Assembly: GCF_003609995.1 (NCBI RefSeq)
Contig: NZ_AP018786.1
Location: forward strand, 439,501 to 503,500
Source of the DNA: Sutterella megalosphaeroides
Lineage (GTDB): Bacteria > Pseudomonadota > Gammaproteobacteria > Burkholderiales > Burkholderiaceae_F
DNA: 64,000 nucleotides
Reading direction: 5' to 3'
Below, in pieces: positions 31,842 to 41,298 of the stretch. Both the position numbers and the translations under genes were made by a program. Position 1 is the stretch's first letter; every line of letters begins with the position of its first letter. The notes beneath the pieces are model-generated. The model saw only the letters and a program-made list of their open reading frames with translations, ran no database searches and had not been told where the DNA came from.

Positions 31842-32678
31842 TCAAAGGAGCGGATCCACCGCCTTGACGGCCACGCTCGAAGCGCCGTGCGGCAGCGGCG
31901 TCGTCACCGTGACGCGGGTGGCGACGGAGTCGCCCGCCGCGAGCACCGCGGGCGTCTGCGGGTAGCCGTAGTCGGCGGGCTCAAGGAGGCGCTGCGCGAT
32001 GGTGTCGCCCGCGGGGTCGAGGAGCTTCACTTCCAGAGTCGGCAGGTACTGCGGACGGTCCGTCGTGTTGGCGATCGTGAGCGCAACGACAACGGGGACG
32101 GGCGCGTCGGCGCTCATCGCGCCCGTCGGGGCGGCTCCGGCCGTCGCATTCGCCGCATTCGCGTCGGTCGCGGGCGTTTCCGCGGGCACGATCGCGGGCA
32201 CCGCCTCCAGGCGTCCCGACACGGTGAGGGCCGCCGGCTCGAACCACACGAAGCCCGGGCAGGGGAACGTACGGCAGACGTCCTGGTAGATGACGCGCAG
32301 TGCGGGCATCTGCTGCAGAACCGGTCGGTGGAAGTAAAGGAGCGCGGCCGCCGCGAGAACGACGAGGAGAACGAGCGCAACGAGCGCCTTCAGGAGCCCG
32401 AAGGCGCCCGATCTTGCGGGCGGCTCGGCTCGGGAATCGAACTCGGCCAGGTCGTTTGCGAGTGCGCTCATGGCGGCTTCGCCCTTCTCCGCGGGATCTT
32501 CGGGCGCGATTTTTGCTCGGAGCGCTTCTTCAAGACGCGCGTCGTCGACGGACGCGGTTTCCGCCTTGGAGAGCGAAAACACCGTACCGCATTCGCCGCA
32601 GCGCAGCGTCTCGTCCGCTTCAACGTCGTCGAAGCGCCAGAGCGCTCCGCAGGCCGGGCATCGAAGGATTTTCGCCAT
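31842..32678 (-). CDS. DUF3426 zinc-ribbon membrane protein
   Basis: 278 residues. An MJ0042-type zinc ribbon starts the protein (CPACGALWRFDDVEADETLR, then CGEC). A charged linker and one membrane helix (about 92-112, LLKALVALVLLVVLAAAALLYF) lead into the DUF3426 domain with the CRTFPCPGF segment and a beta-sandwich (VVALTIANTTDRPQYLPTLEVKLLD ... DYGYPQ). Function is unknown; the family nearly always follows prmA in Burkholderiales, as here. The ribosome site GGGAG precedes the ATG. Confidence 0.88.
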   Translation of the reverse strand: MAKILRCPACGALWRFDDVEADETLRCGECGTVFSLSKAETASVDDARLEEALRAKIAPEDPAEKGEAAMSALANDLAEFDSRAEPPARSGAFGLLKALVALVLLVVLAAAALLYFHRPVLQQMPALRVIYQDVCRTFPCPGFVWFEPAALTVSGRLEAVPAIVPAETPATDANAANATAGAAPTGAMSADAPVPVVVALTIANTTDRPQYLPTLEVKLLDPAGDTIAQRLLEPADYGYPQTPAVLAAGDSVATRVTVTTPLPHGASSVAVKAVDPLL

Positions 32679-32745
32679 GGTTGAATTCTCCCTCTCTCAG
32701 AATGTTCTCTCTCGTGGATCGTGACGGTTCGTGCGTTCGACGCCG

Positions 32746-33639
32746 TCAGGCGCGCGTGCCCGCGATGCAGACCCAGTCGCCTTCCTGACGCCAGACGGCG
32801 AGCTTCACGGCGGGGTCGACCGCACGGTAGGTCTCGATCACTTCGTCGGCTTGCTTGGCGAGCACGCCCGAGAGGACGAGTCGACCGCCCGGAGCGACGC
32901 GCCCGAGAAGCGCGGGGGCGAGGAGCTTCAGCGGGTTGGCGAGAATGTTCGCGACGACGATTTCGAAGGTGCCGTCCTTCATGCCTTCGGGCAGAACGAA
33001 TTCGGCAACGACTTCGTTCATGCGGGCGTTTTCGATCGCGGCTTCGACGGCCTGCGGGTCGATGTCGGTGCCGACCGCTTCGCGCGCGCCGACAAGCTTC
33101 GCAGCGATCGCGAGAATGCCGGTTCCGCACCCGTAGTCGAGCACGCGGTCTTCGGCGCCGACGTTCGCGTCGAGCCACTGCAGGCAAAGGTGCGTCGTCG
33201 GGTGCGAGCCCGTACCGAACGCCACCCCCGGGTCGAGACGCAGATTGAGAGCGCCCTCTTTGGGCTCGTGCCAGGTCGGGACGATCCAGAGGCGGTCCGA
33301 GACCTGCGTGGGCGGGAACTGCGCCTGCGTCAGACGCACCCAGTCCTGATCCTCGACGGGAGCGCTCGAAAGCACTTCGGGCATGTCGCAGCCGAGTTCC
33401 TTGCAAAGACGTTCGAGCTCGGCGACGAGGTCGAAATCCTTTTCGACCAGAAGCGACACGATCGAACGGGGCCAGGCGCAGGCCGCGGGCTCGAGCCCGG
33501 GCTCGCCGTAGAGGGGCTGCTCGTCGGGACGGTCGGCGTCCGCGTCCTCAATGGTCGCGGAGAGCGCCCCGGCATCCATCAGTTGGTCGGCGAGTGCTTC
33601 CGCACAGCGTTCGTCGGCAAGAAGTTTGATTTCACGCAT
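32746..33639 (-). CDS. prmA: Ribosomal protein L11 methyltransferase
   Basis: SAM-dependent enzyme that trimethylates L11. 297 residues: an N-terminal substrate-recognition domain (about 1-60), a linker, then a Rossmann methyltransferase with VAFGTGSHPTTHLCLQWL, motif I VLDYGCGTGILAIAA, GTDIDPQAVEAA and the catalytic-side NILANPL. The start at 33639 (MREIKLLADE) is the family start; the long upstream frame is antisense noise. Between accC and the DUF3426 gene. Confidence 0.95.
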   Translation of the reverse strand: MREIKLLADERCAEALADQLMDAGALSATIEDADADRPDEQPLYGEPGLEPAACAWPRSIVSLLVEKDFDLVAELERLCKELGCDMPEVLSSAPVEDQDWVRLTQAQFPPTQVSDRLWIVPTWHEPKEGALNLRLDPGVAFGTGSHPTTHLCLQWLDANVGAEDRVLDYGCGTGILAIAAKLVGAREAVGTDIDPQAVEAAIENARMNEVVAEFVLPEGMKDGTFEIVVANILANPLKLLAPALLGRVAPGGRLVLSGVLAKQADEVIETYRAVDPAVKLAVWRQEGDWVCIAGTRA

Positions 33640-33750
33640 GTCGAATCGGGCTCCGATGTTCGCGGCGGTCGAGTCGTTGAAACGGGACGCCGGACACGGG
33701 AGGGGTGAAGAAAAGATGAAACGAAACGGGGCTCCGTCGGGGAGCCTCGG

Positions 33751-33785
33751 AAAAAAAGAAGACGGAGGCCGCGGCCTCCGTCTTC
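33751..33785 (-). terminator. Terminator between accC and prmA
   Basis: GAAGACGGAGGCC (33758-33770) and GGCCTCCGTCTTC (33773-33785) form a perfect 13-base stem. On the minus strand CTTTTTTT follows. It lies inside a cluster that otherwise looks co-directional. Confidence 0.8.
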
Positions 33786-33802
33786 GAAGTGTACTTGAGA
33801 AC

Positions 33803-35158
33803 TCAGCCCGCGCTTGCGCGGTGGCGAAGCTTTTCTTCCAAATAGTGGATGCTCGTTCCGCCCTGGAAGAAGCGCTCGTCGGCGAGCAGTTCGCGATGGA
33901 GCTTCGTATTGGTTTTGATGCCTTCGACGGCCAATTCCGAAAGCGCCACGCGCATGCGCGCAATCGCCTGCTCGCGGGTGTCGCCGTGCGCGATGATCTT
34001 GCCGATCATGCTGTCGTAGTAGGGCGGTACGGTGTAGCCCGCAAAGACGTGCGTGTCGATGCGAATGCCGGGGCCGCCCGGCAGATGCCAGGCCGTGACC
34101 TTCCCGGGACTCGGGACGAAGGTGAAGGGGTCTTCGGCGTTGATGCGGCACTCGATCGCGTGCCCGCGCATCACGATGTCGCGCTGGCGGTAGCGCAGGC
34201 GCTCGCCCGCGGCGATGCGGATCTGTTCGCACACGATGTCGATCCCGGTGACGAGTTCCGTCACGGGGTGTTCGACCTGAACGCGCGTGTTCATTTCAAT
34301 GAAGTAGAACTCGCCGTTTTCGTAGAGGAATTCGAACGTGCCGGCGCCGCGGTAGCCGATGCGGCGGCAGGCTTCGACGCAGCGGCTGCCGAGCTTGTCG
34401 ATCGCGCGACGCGGAATGCCGAAAGCGGGCGCCTCTTCGATCACCTTCTGGTTGCGGCGCTGCATGGAGCAGTCGCGCTCGCCGAGGTAGATGGCGTTCT
34501 GGAAATTGTCGGAAAGAACCTGGATTTCGATGTGACGCGGATTTTCCAGGAATTTTTCCATGTAGACGGTCGGATTGCCGAAGGCAACGCGCGCTTCTTC
34601 GCGGGTCATCGCGACCGAGGTGAGGAGCGCGGCTTCGGTGCGCACGACGCGCATGCCGCGCCCGCCGCCCCCGCCCGCCGCTTTGATGATGACCGGGTAG
34701 CCGATCTGGCGGGCGATGCGAAGGACTTCCTGAGGGTCCTCGGGAAGCGCCCCGTCGGAGCCCGGAACGCACGGAACGCCCGCTTCGCGCATCGCTTTCT
34801 TCGCGCTCACCTTGTCGCCCATGAGGCGAATGCTCTCGGCGCGCGGACCGATGAAGGCAAAGCCCGAGTGCTCGACGCGCTCGGCAAAGTCCGCGTTCTC
34901 GGAGAGAAAGCCGTAGCCCGGGTGAATCGCTTCGGCGTCCGTCACTTCGGCCGCGGAGATGATCGCGGGGATGTTCAGGTACGAAAGCGGCGACTGCGCG
35001 GGGCCGATGCACACGCTCTCGTCGGCGAGACGCACGTACTTCGCGTCCGCGTCGGCCGTCGAATGGACGGCCACCGTCTTGATGCCCATTTCGCGACACG
35101 CGCGTTGAATGCGCAGAGCGATTTCACCGCGGTTGGCAATGAGGATCTTTCCGAACAT
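33803..35158 (-). CDS. accC: Biotin carboxylase subunit of acetyl-CoA carboxylase
   Basis: 451 residues, standard length. Carboxylates biotin on AccB with ATP and bicarbonate. The N-terminal domain opens [20 protein letters not shown]. The ATP-grasp domain has [14 protein letters not shown] and the [13 protein letters not shown] segment. The catalytic region shows [16 protein letters not shown]. AccB lies 15 bases upstream, forming accBC, and a strong terminator follows. Confidence 0.98.
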   Translation of the reverse strand: MFGKILIANRGEIALRIQRACREMGIKTVAVHSTADADAKYVRLADESVCIGPAQSPLSYLNIPAIISAAEVTDAEAIHPGYGFLSENADFAERVEHSGFAFIGPRAESIRLMGDKVSAKKAMREAGVPCVPGSDGALPEDPQEVLRIARQIGYPVIIKAAGGGGGRGMRVVRTEAALLTSVAMTREEARVAFGNPTVYMEKFLENPRHIEIQVLSDNFQNAIYLGERDCSMQRRNQKVIEEAPAFGIPRRAIDKLGSRCVEACRRIGYRGAGTFEFLYENGEFYFIEMNTRVQVEHPVTELVTGIDIVCEQIRIAAGERLRYRQRDIVMRGHAIECRINAEDPFTFVPSPGKVTAWHLPGGPGIRIDTHVFAGYTVPPYYDSMIGKIIAHGDTREQAIARMRVALSELAVEGIKTNTKLHRELLADERFFQGGTSIHYLEEKLRHRASAG

Positions 35159-35173
35159 AAGGAGCTCCGCCTC

Positions 35174-35629
35174 TTATTCGAGGATGAGGAGCGGCTGGCC
35201 GAATTCGACGGGCTGGCCGTTTTCGACGGCAAAACCCGTGACGACGCCGTCCTGATCGGCTTCGACTTCGTTCAGCAACTTCATGGCTTCGATGATGCCG
35301 ATCACCTGACCCTTCTTCACGGTGTCGCCCACTTCGACGAAGGGAGCGGCGCCAGGGGAGGGCGCGCGGTAGAAGGTGCCCACCATGGGGCTCGTGATCG
35401 AGCGGCTGTTGGTCTGCGGTTCGGCCGCGGCGGGCGCGGGCGCAGGGGCTGCGGGCTGGGCAACGGTCGCCGTCACGACGGCGGGGGGCGCCATCGTCAC
35501 CGGTTCGGCGACGGACACGGCGGGACGATTCACGATGCGGACGCGGTCTTCGCCTTCGGTGATTTCAAGTTCGGCAACGCCGCTTTCGCTAACGAGGTCG
35601 ATGAGCGTCTTCAGTTTACGCAGATCCAT
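35174..35629 (-). CDS. accB: Biotin carboxyl carrier protein
   Basis: 151 residues. The N-terminal helix region (MDLRKLKTLIDLVSESGVAELEI) is followed by an Ala/Pro-rich linker (about 55-75) and the biotinyl domain with IIEAMKLLNEVEAD, whose Lys receives biotin. The fatty-acid synthesis carrier works with AccC next door and AccAD elsewhere. The start at 35629 is the family start; the upstream in-frame ATG at 35752 adds 41 unconserved residues. Confidence 0.97.
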   Translation of the reverse strand: MDLRKLKTLIDLVSESGVAELEITEGEDRVRIVNRPAVSVAEPVTMAPPAVVTATVAQPAAPAPAPAAAEPQTNSRSITSPMVGTFYRAPSPGAAPFVEVGDTVKKGQVIGIIEAMKLLNEVEADQDGVVTGFAVENGQPVEFGQPLLILE

Positions 35630-36103
35630 GGCAGAAAAACCTTTGTGTGTGATATGAGGGAAGAGCCGGATGTCAGGGCCGGTCGATCTTCGGTTCGCGC
35701 GCGCTTCTCCGGCCGAACGCTTCGGGCGGGGAAGACGAGCCGTCCGCTTCAAAAGCCGTGCGGAACGGACGCCGCGGAGAGAGGGAAGTCGCAGATTGTA
35801 CGCAAATGTTGCGAACGCGGCGTCAACTCTCCCTTATTTCTTCGCAATTCTCAACACTTCCGGGTGAAAAGTAAAGAGAGGAATCCTTCGAAGAAGAGTC
35901 CTTCGGAACTCATCCCTCCCTTTTCGGCGGCAAACGGTCGCGAAAAATGCGATTTGGAAGAAGTTTATCGAGGCGGCGCGGCATTGCCATGCCCTCAATC
36001 GGGTAATCCTCTTCATCCTTCCGCGTCATCTCCGTCCTCATCCTTCGGGGGGAGTGAGGGCGGGCGAGGGGGGCGAGCTTGAGGCCTTCCCGTCCCCGCA
36101 CGC
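35630..36103. other. Intergenic region upstream of accB
   Basis: 474 bases. On the minus strand TTGACG (35821-35826) and TACAAT (35795-35800) could promote accBC. The rest holds no supported gene; 36001-36100 is strongly purine/pyrimidine-skewed with repeated CATCCTT-like runs. No terminator is seen for the gene at 36104. Confidence 0.5.
35795..35826 (-). promoter_or_regulatory. Candidate accBC promoter
   Basis: Minus-strand TTGACG and TACAAT match sigma-70 boxes well, but the spacer is 20 bases rather than 16-18. It may be weak or need an activator. Confidence 0.4.
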
Positions 36104-36742
36104 TCAGGCGCGGCGCTTCTTCGCGCCCCCTCGATCGACGATCCGCACGAGGACGAGTTCGGGCCGGGCGGCTTTCCGCGCGTCGAACCGCATCCCGGCT
36201 CGGTGCGGGCTCGAACGCTCGAGGGCGAGCATCAAACGCTCCGTTTCGCCCGCGCGCGGCGCCTCGGCCTGAAAGTCGATGCGGGCATTGAGAAGCGCGA
36301 TTTCAACGGACTTCGCATCGTCCGCGCGAAGGACGATTTCGGTGACGGTGCCGGGAAGCGCCGCTCCCGCGGCGACTTCGCCTTCGAGGGTTCCCTCGAA
36401 GGGTGCGAACACCCCGTCGAGCAGTTCGCGCGCAAGCGCGCGTTTCTCCGCCGAGGCGCGCTCGCGCACGCCCGGATAAAAGAGGTCCGCCTCGGCCGCC
36501 GTGCGACGACGCAGCTCCGACAGCGCCCCCGCGTCGGACGACCCCGAAATCCTGCGGAGGGCCCCGCGAATGTCGTCGGGGGAAAGCGTCCCCGAAAGGC
36601 CCTCTTCGACGAGTTCGCGAACGACCTCGTAGGCGAGTGTTTCGCGGTCCCGCGCGCGGAGTGCGGCCGGGAATCGGGGATCGGAAGGAGACTCGGCATT
36701 CGATTTGCGACGGGAAGACGACATGGTCGAACTCGATGACAA
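36104..36742 (-). CDS. Hypothetical protein beside mpl
   Basis: 212 residues, not recognised. It has a serine-rich start (MSSSSTMSSSRRKS), a helical middle (about 25-100) with many acidic and basic residues, then what looks like alternating strands (TVTEIVLRADDAKSVEIALL; RPELVLVRIVDRGG) and a basic end. No membrane helix, cysteine motif or nucleotide motif. An alternative start is the ATG at 36724 (MSSSRRKSN). It is divergent from mpl, and codon use matches the window. Coding status is supported by length and by lack of a better frame, not by homology. Confidence 0.5.
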   Translation of the reverse strand: MSSSSTMSSSRRKSNAESPSDPRFPAALRARDRETLAYEVVRELVEEGLSGTLSPDDIRGALRRISGSSDAGALSELRRRTAAEADLFYPGVRERASAEKRALARELLDGVFAPFEGTLEGEVAAGAALPGTVTEIVLRADDAKSVEIALLNARIDFQAEAPRAGETERLMLALERSSPHRAGMRFDARKAARPELVLVRIVDRGGAKKRRA

Positions 36743-36947
36743 ACGGAAGGGAAAATCGGAAGGGGAAATCGACGGGATGCGCGCACCTCCACCATTTCGG
36801 CCCTTCGGCTTGTCGCTCTCGGGCCGGGCGTGGGAAAATCACGGATCCTCGGCGGCGAATCCGCGTATTCGCGTATTCGCCCGCCGCTTTTTCCCCGCTT
36901 CGTCGAGCGACGCGGACATCCTTCGACGATATTTTGGCAGGTCAGGC

Positions 36948-38327
36948 ATGCACATTCATATTCTCGGCATTTGCGGTACCTTCATGGGCGGCGTCGCACA
37001 GCTCGCTCGCGCGGCCGGTCACCGTGTGACGGGCTGCGACAAGAACGTTTATCCCCCGATGAGCGACGCGCTGCGCGCGGCGGGGATCGAACTCGTCGAA
37101 GGGTACGACCCGTCGCAACTCGAATTCGCGCCCGACCTCTGGGTGATCGGAAACGCCGTCTCGCGCGGGAATCCCCTCCTCGAAGCGATTCTCGAATCGG
37201 GCGCACCCTACACGTCGGGCCCGCAGTGGATGTCGGAACACATCTTGCAGGGGCGTCACGTCCTCGCGGTGGCGGGCACCCACGGGAAGACCACGACGAC
37301 GTCGATGCTCGCCTGGATTCTCAAGGAAGCGGGCCTGGAGCCCGGGTGGCTGATCGGGGGTGTTCCGCAGTGGAGCAGCCTTTCCGCCAATCTCGGCCGC
37401 ACGGACGCGCCCTTTGTGATCGAAGCCGACGAATACGACACGGCGCTCTTTGACAAGAGGAGCAAATTCGTTCACTACCGCCCCCGCACGGCGATTCTCA
37501 ACAACCTCGAGTACGACCACGCGGACATCTTCGAAAACCTCGCGGCGATCGAAAAGCAGTTCCATCACCTCGTGCGCACGATGCCGGGGTCGGCGCTCGT
37601 CGTTCGCAACGCCCGCTCCGAAGCGCTCGATCGTGTGCTCGCCATGGGCTGCTGGTCGCGTACGACCGCGTTCGATACGCCCGAGAATGAAGCGGGTTGG
37701 TCGCTTGCGGGCGAGGCGGGCGCCTATCGCGTTCTGAAGGACGGGAGTCCGGTCGGGGACCTGCGCCTTGCCATGCCCGGTCGCTACAACGCCCTCAATG
37801 CCGTCGCGGCGATCGCCGCTGCGACGAACGTCGGGGTCGAACCCGCGACGGCCCTCGAAGCGCTCGCGCGTTTCGGCGGCGTCAAGCGCCGCCAGGAAGT
37901 CAAGGGGCGTGCGTACGGCTGCACCGTGATCGACGACTTCGCGCACCATCCGACCGCGATCGAAGAGACGATCGGGGCGGTTCGCGAAGCGATGCGCGCC
38001 TCGGGCGAGCCCGGTCGCCTTTTGGCCGTGCTCGAACCCCGAAGCAACACGATGAAGCTCGGTACGATGAAGGGGCGCCTCGAAGGGGCGCTCTCCGGAG
38101 CGGACGCCGTCTACTGCTATGCGGGTGCGGGCGTACGCTGGGAGCCGGGCGACGTGTTGCACCGCAACGCGTTCGCGACGCACGATTTGGAGGCGCTCGT
38201 CGCCCGAATCGCGGCGGATGCGCGCCCCGGGGATCGAATCCTCTGCATGAGCAACGGCGCCTTCGGCGGCGTGCACGGGAAGCTCCTCGCGGCGCTCGCC
38301 GAAAAAGAACACAAGGAAGCAAAGTAA
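36948..38327 (+). CDS. mpl: UDP-MurNAc:L-Ala-gamma-D-Glu-meso-DAP ligase
   Basis: Murein-recycling ligase that joins the tripeptide released by LdcA and AmpD to UDP-MurNAc. 459 residues. Mur-ligase features: Rossmann start IHILGICGTFMGGVAQLA, the ATP loop AGTHGKTTTTSMLAW, the carbamylated-Lys region, and the C-terminal DDFAHHPTAIEETI. GICGTFMGG separates it from MurC. The start at 36948 matches the family. With ampD at 29319 it forms two parts of the recycling route. Followed 5 bases later by yqiA. Confidence 0.95.
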   Translation: MHIHILGICGTFMGGVAQLARAAGHRVTGCDKNVYPPMSDALRAAGIELVEGYDPSQLEFAPDLWVIGNAVSRGNPLLEAILESGAPYTSGPQWMSEHILQGRHVLAVAGTHGKTTTTSMLAWILKEAGLEPGWLIGGVPQWSSLSANLGRTDAPFVIEADEYDTALFDKRSKFVHYRPRTAILNNLEYDHADIFENLAAIEKQFHHLVRTMPGSALVVRNARSEALDRVLAMGCWSRTTAFDTPENEAGWSLAGEAGAYRVLKDGSPVGDLRLAMPGRYNALNAVAAIAAATNVGVEPATALEALARFGGVKRRQEVKGRAYGCTVIDDFAHHPTAIEETIGAVREAMRASGEPGRLLAVLEPRSNTMKLGTMKGRLEGALSGADAVYCYAGAGVRWEPGDVLHRNAFATHDLEALVARIAADARPGDRILCMSNGAFGGVHGKLLAALAEKEHKEAK

Positions 38328-38332
38328 GCGCG

Positions 38333-38977
38333 ATGACGAACGAACTTTCGGAAATCGGGATGTCGGGTCCGATCCCGGGCACGGCCGGAAAGAAAAAAGG
38401 TTTTCTCTACCTGCACGGGTTCCTCTCCTCGCCCGCGTCGGCGAAGTGCCGTGAATTGGCCGAAGCGGCCCGTGCGGCGGGCTTTGCCTTCGTTGCGCCC
38501 GACCTCAACCTCGCGCCCGCCAAGGCGGCGGACCTCGCGGAAGCGCAGGTGCGCGCGATGGAAAGCGAGGGGCTTGAGGTGACGGTCGTGGGCTCCAGCC
38601 TCGGGGGCTTTTACGCCGGGCGTCTCGCCCGACGGTTCGGTCTTCGCGCGGTGCTTCTCAACCCGTGCCTCAACCCCTGGGCGATCGTCTCGCGCGAAAC
38701 GGGGCTCCGTACGATCTACGGCACGGACCGCACGCTTCTCGTCGAGGAGCATTTCGCCGACGAACTCCTGGCGCTTGCGGAAGAGACGCCGCCCGTGCCC
38801 GCGGACCTGACGCGCACGCTCGCCGTCCTTTCCACGGCCGACGAAGTGCTCGACTGGAAGGACGCGTACGGGAAACTGAAGGGCGCCGAAATTCTTCTTT
38901 CCGACGGCGACAACCATCGGCTCGAACGCTTCGCGGATTTCATTCCCGCGATCCTGAGCGTCGCGACCGAGGGCTGA
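38333..38977 (+). CDS. YqiA/UPF0227-type alpha/beta hydrolase
   Basis: 214 residues. FLYLHGFLSSPASAKCRELAE is the family start; the nucleophile elbow is GSSLGGFYAGRLA. The acid is probably the Asp of STADEVLDW and the base the His of DGDNHRLERF. YqiA of E. coli is an esterase of unknown physiological substrate. Placed between mpl and the RNase II gene, the usual Burkholderiales trio. Confidence 0.88.
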   Translation: MTNELSEIGMSGPIPGTAGKKKGFLYLHGFLSSPASAKCRELAEAARAAGFAFVAPDLNLAPAKAADLAEAQVRAMESEGLEVTVVGSSLGGFYAGRLARRFGLRAVLLNPCLNPWAIVSRETGLRTIYGTDRTLLVEEHFADELLALAEETPPVPADLTRTLAVLSTADEVLDWKDAYGKLKGAEILLSDGDNHRLERFADFIPAILSVATEG

Positions 38978-39058
38978 ATCGCGGAGCGCACGCGCACGGA
39001 GCGCCGGGAGCGGCACAAACAGTACGAACAGCACGAACACGACGGAAACACACACACC

Positions 39059-41074
39059 ATGCATCTCTATTTCGAAGAGGACGGCGCCTTCAAGGCGGGT
39101 ACCGTTCTCAGCCAGGCCGGTACCGCCTATCAGGTGGAACTGACGACGGGTCGCCGCACGAAGGTGAAGCAGGCGAACGTCTTTTTCTCCTTCGAGTCGC
39201 CGAGCGCCTCGGAATTGATGACGCGCGCGCCGCAGGAAGCGGCCGAGCTCGATCCCGCATTCCTCTGGGAAGTGGCGCCCGAAACGGGCGAATTCGGCTT
39301 TGCGGACCTCGCGACCGAGTACTGGGGCGGCGACGAAGGCCCCGTACAGAAGGCGGCGCTTCTCCTTGCGCTTCACGGCAATCCCGTCTACTTCTACCGC
39401 AAGGGGCGCGGCGTCTACCGGCGCGCGCCCGCCGACATTCTCCAAAAAGCGCTCGAAGCGGTGGAACGCAAAAAGCGCCTCGAAGCGCAGAAGACCGCTT
39501 GGGCGAAGGCCATGGCGGCGGGCGAGCTCCCCGAAGAAATCGGTCGCGACGCGCTGAAGCTTCTGACGGCGCCCGACAAAAACGGCATCGCCTGGAAGGC
39601 CTTGTCCGACGCCGCGTCGGAAACGCGTCAGACGCCGTTGCGTCTCCTTCTCTCGCTCGGCGCGATTCCTTCGGCCTGGGACTGGCACGTCGAAAGCTTC
39701 TACGCCATCAACTTCCCGCAGGGCCGGGGCTTCCCCGCGGGGCTGCCGCTTCCCGAAACGTACGGCGACGATCTGCCCGTGGCCGACGTCACCGCCTTCT
39801 CGATCGACGATTCGGCGACGACCGAAATCGACGACGCGGTGAGCGTCACGCATTTGGAAGACGGTCGCACGCGCGTGGGCGTACACATTGCGGCGCCTTC
39901 GCTCGGGATTCTGCGCGACGACGCCTTGGACAAGACGGCGCGCACGCGCATGAGCACGGTCTATGCGCCGGGGCTCAAGACGACGATGCTGCCCGAACCC
40001 TGGGTGAAGGCCTTCTCGCTCGACGAAGGCGCGGCCGTTCCCTGCGTCTCGATCTACTTCACGGTGAAGGACGAAACCTTTGAAGTCGAGTCGAGCGAAA
40101 CGAAGCTCGAAAAGATCGTCGTCGCGAAGAACCTGCGCTACGACAAGATCGACGATCTCGTGACGGAAGAGGCCCTTGCCGCGGACGCCCTCGAGATTCC
40201 GTACGCGCACGAAGTCGCCTGGCTCTGGCACTTTGCAAAGGCTCTTCAAAAGAAGCGCGAAGAAGTGCGCGGTCGCCCCGAACCCACGGGTCGCATCGAT
40301 TGGTACTTCGTCCTTGAGGGCGAAGGGCGCGACGCGCGCGTGGTCGTGAAGGGCCGCCGCCGCGGTGCGCCCCTGGATCTTCTCGTTGCCGAACTCATGA
40401 TCCTTGCAAACAGCACCTGGGGTCTGTGGCTTGAAGAAAAGAAGACGCCGGGGATCTACCGTTCGCAGCGTATGGGCCGTGTGCGCATGAGCACGAGCCC
40501 GGGGGCGCACGACGGTCTGGGCGTTGCGCGCTACGCGTGGTCGACTTCGCCCTTGCGCCGCTACGTGGACCTCGTGAACCAGCGCCAGATCGTCTCGGCG
40601 CTTCTCGGCACCGGCCCCGTCTATCAGGGGAACGACGCGGACTTCTTCACAATCGTCAGTCAGTTCGAAACGATCTACGGTCTCTACAACGACTTCCAGA
40701 CCCGGATGGAACGCTACTGGTCGCTGCGCTGGATCGAACAAGAGGGCGTCAAGGAACTCGAAGGCGCCGTCATCAAGGGCGAGCTCGTCCGCATCGACGG
40801 CCTTCCCTACGTGCATTGCGTCGCGGGTCTTCCCGAAGACCTCGCCCGCGGCCGCAAGGTGCGCCTGCAGGTCATCCGCTGCGACCTCGTGGACCTCGTG
40901 ATGGAAACGAAGCTCTTGGCGATCCTCGACGAAGCGGAAACCTCGACCGAGGACTTCGACGAAGAGGTGATCGAGGAAGAAGCCGAATCCGCGGAAACGG
41001 CGCAAGCCGCCAAGGCCGAAGCGAGCGCCCCCGAGGAGGATGCGACCGCGGCGACGCTGTCCACGGCTTCGTAA
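39059..41074 (+). CDS. RNase II-family exoribonuclease
   Basis: 671 residues. The RNB catalytic domain starts near 245 with AFSIDDSATTEIDDAVSVTH, whose four Asp residues hold the two metals, and continues to YAWSTSPLRRYVDLVNQRQI. The N-terminus (MHLYFEEDGAFKAGTVLSQ) has a small beta domain and a long helical part rather than a typical pair of cold-shock domains. The end has an S1-like stretch and a 40-residue acidic, alanine-rich tail. It degrades RNA 3' to 5' by family; substrates are not known. Third in mpl-yqiA-rnb. Confidence 0.9.
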   Translation: MHLYFEEDGAFKAGTVLSQAGTAYQVELTTGRRTKVKQANVFFSFESPSASELMTRAPQEAAELDPAFLWEVAPETGEFGFADLATEYWGGDEGPVQKAALLLALHGNPVYFYRKGRGVYRRAPADILQKALEAVERKKRLEAQKTAWAKAMAAGELPEEIGRDALKLLTAPDKNGIAWKALSDAASETRQTPLRLLLSLGAIPSAWDWHVESFYAINFPQGRGFPAGLPLPETYGDDLPVADVTAFSIDDSATTEIDDAVSVTHLEDGRTRVGVHIAAPSLGILRDDALDKTARTRMSTVYAPGLKTTMLPEPWVKAFSLDEGAAVPCVSIYFTVKDETFEVESSETKLEKIVVAKNLRYDKIDDLVTEEALAADALEIPYAHEVAWLWHFAKALQKKREEVRGRPEPTGRIDWYFVLEGEGRDARVVVKGRRRGAPLDLLVAELMILANSTWGLWLEEKKTPGIYRSQRMGRVRMSTSPGAHDGLGVARYAWSTSPLRRYVDLVNQRQIVSALLGTGPVYQGNDADFFTIVSQFETIYGLYNDFQTRMERYWSLRWIEQEGVKELEGAVIKGELVRIDGLPYVHCVAGLPEDLARGRKVRLQVIRCDLVDLVMETKLLAILDEAETSTEDFDEEVIEEEAESAETAQAAKAEASAPEEDATAATLSTAS

Positions 41075-41298
41075 TCGCAACCCCGAGCACGAAAGCCGCC
41101 GCGTCGCGCTCGAAATTTCGACGAACTCGGAGAGCTTTGTGCTAGTCTCTCGGCGAGCCGCGCCGTCCCCGGTGCGGCTCGCCCAGTTTTTTCATGTCGC
41201 TTCGGGACGGTGGTCCGCCCGAGGGCGGACCCGACAACCGATTCCCGAAACCGGACCACGGTGCTCGCACCGAATCGACGACGAGGAGACGCAGAGGT

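Noticed and set aside
38117-41080. A 987-residue open frame on the minus strand across the RNase II gene
   Set aside because: It is the antisense shadow of mpl, yqiA and the RNase gene. High-GC codon bias keeps the antisense frame open; its product is His/Arg/Val-rich with no domains.
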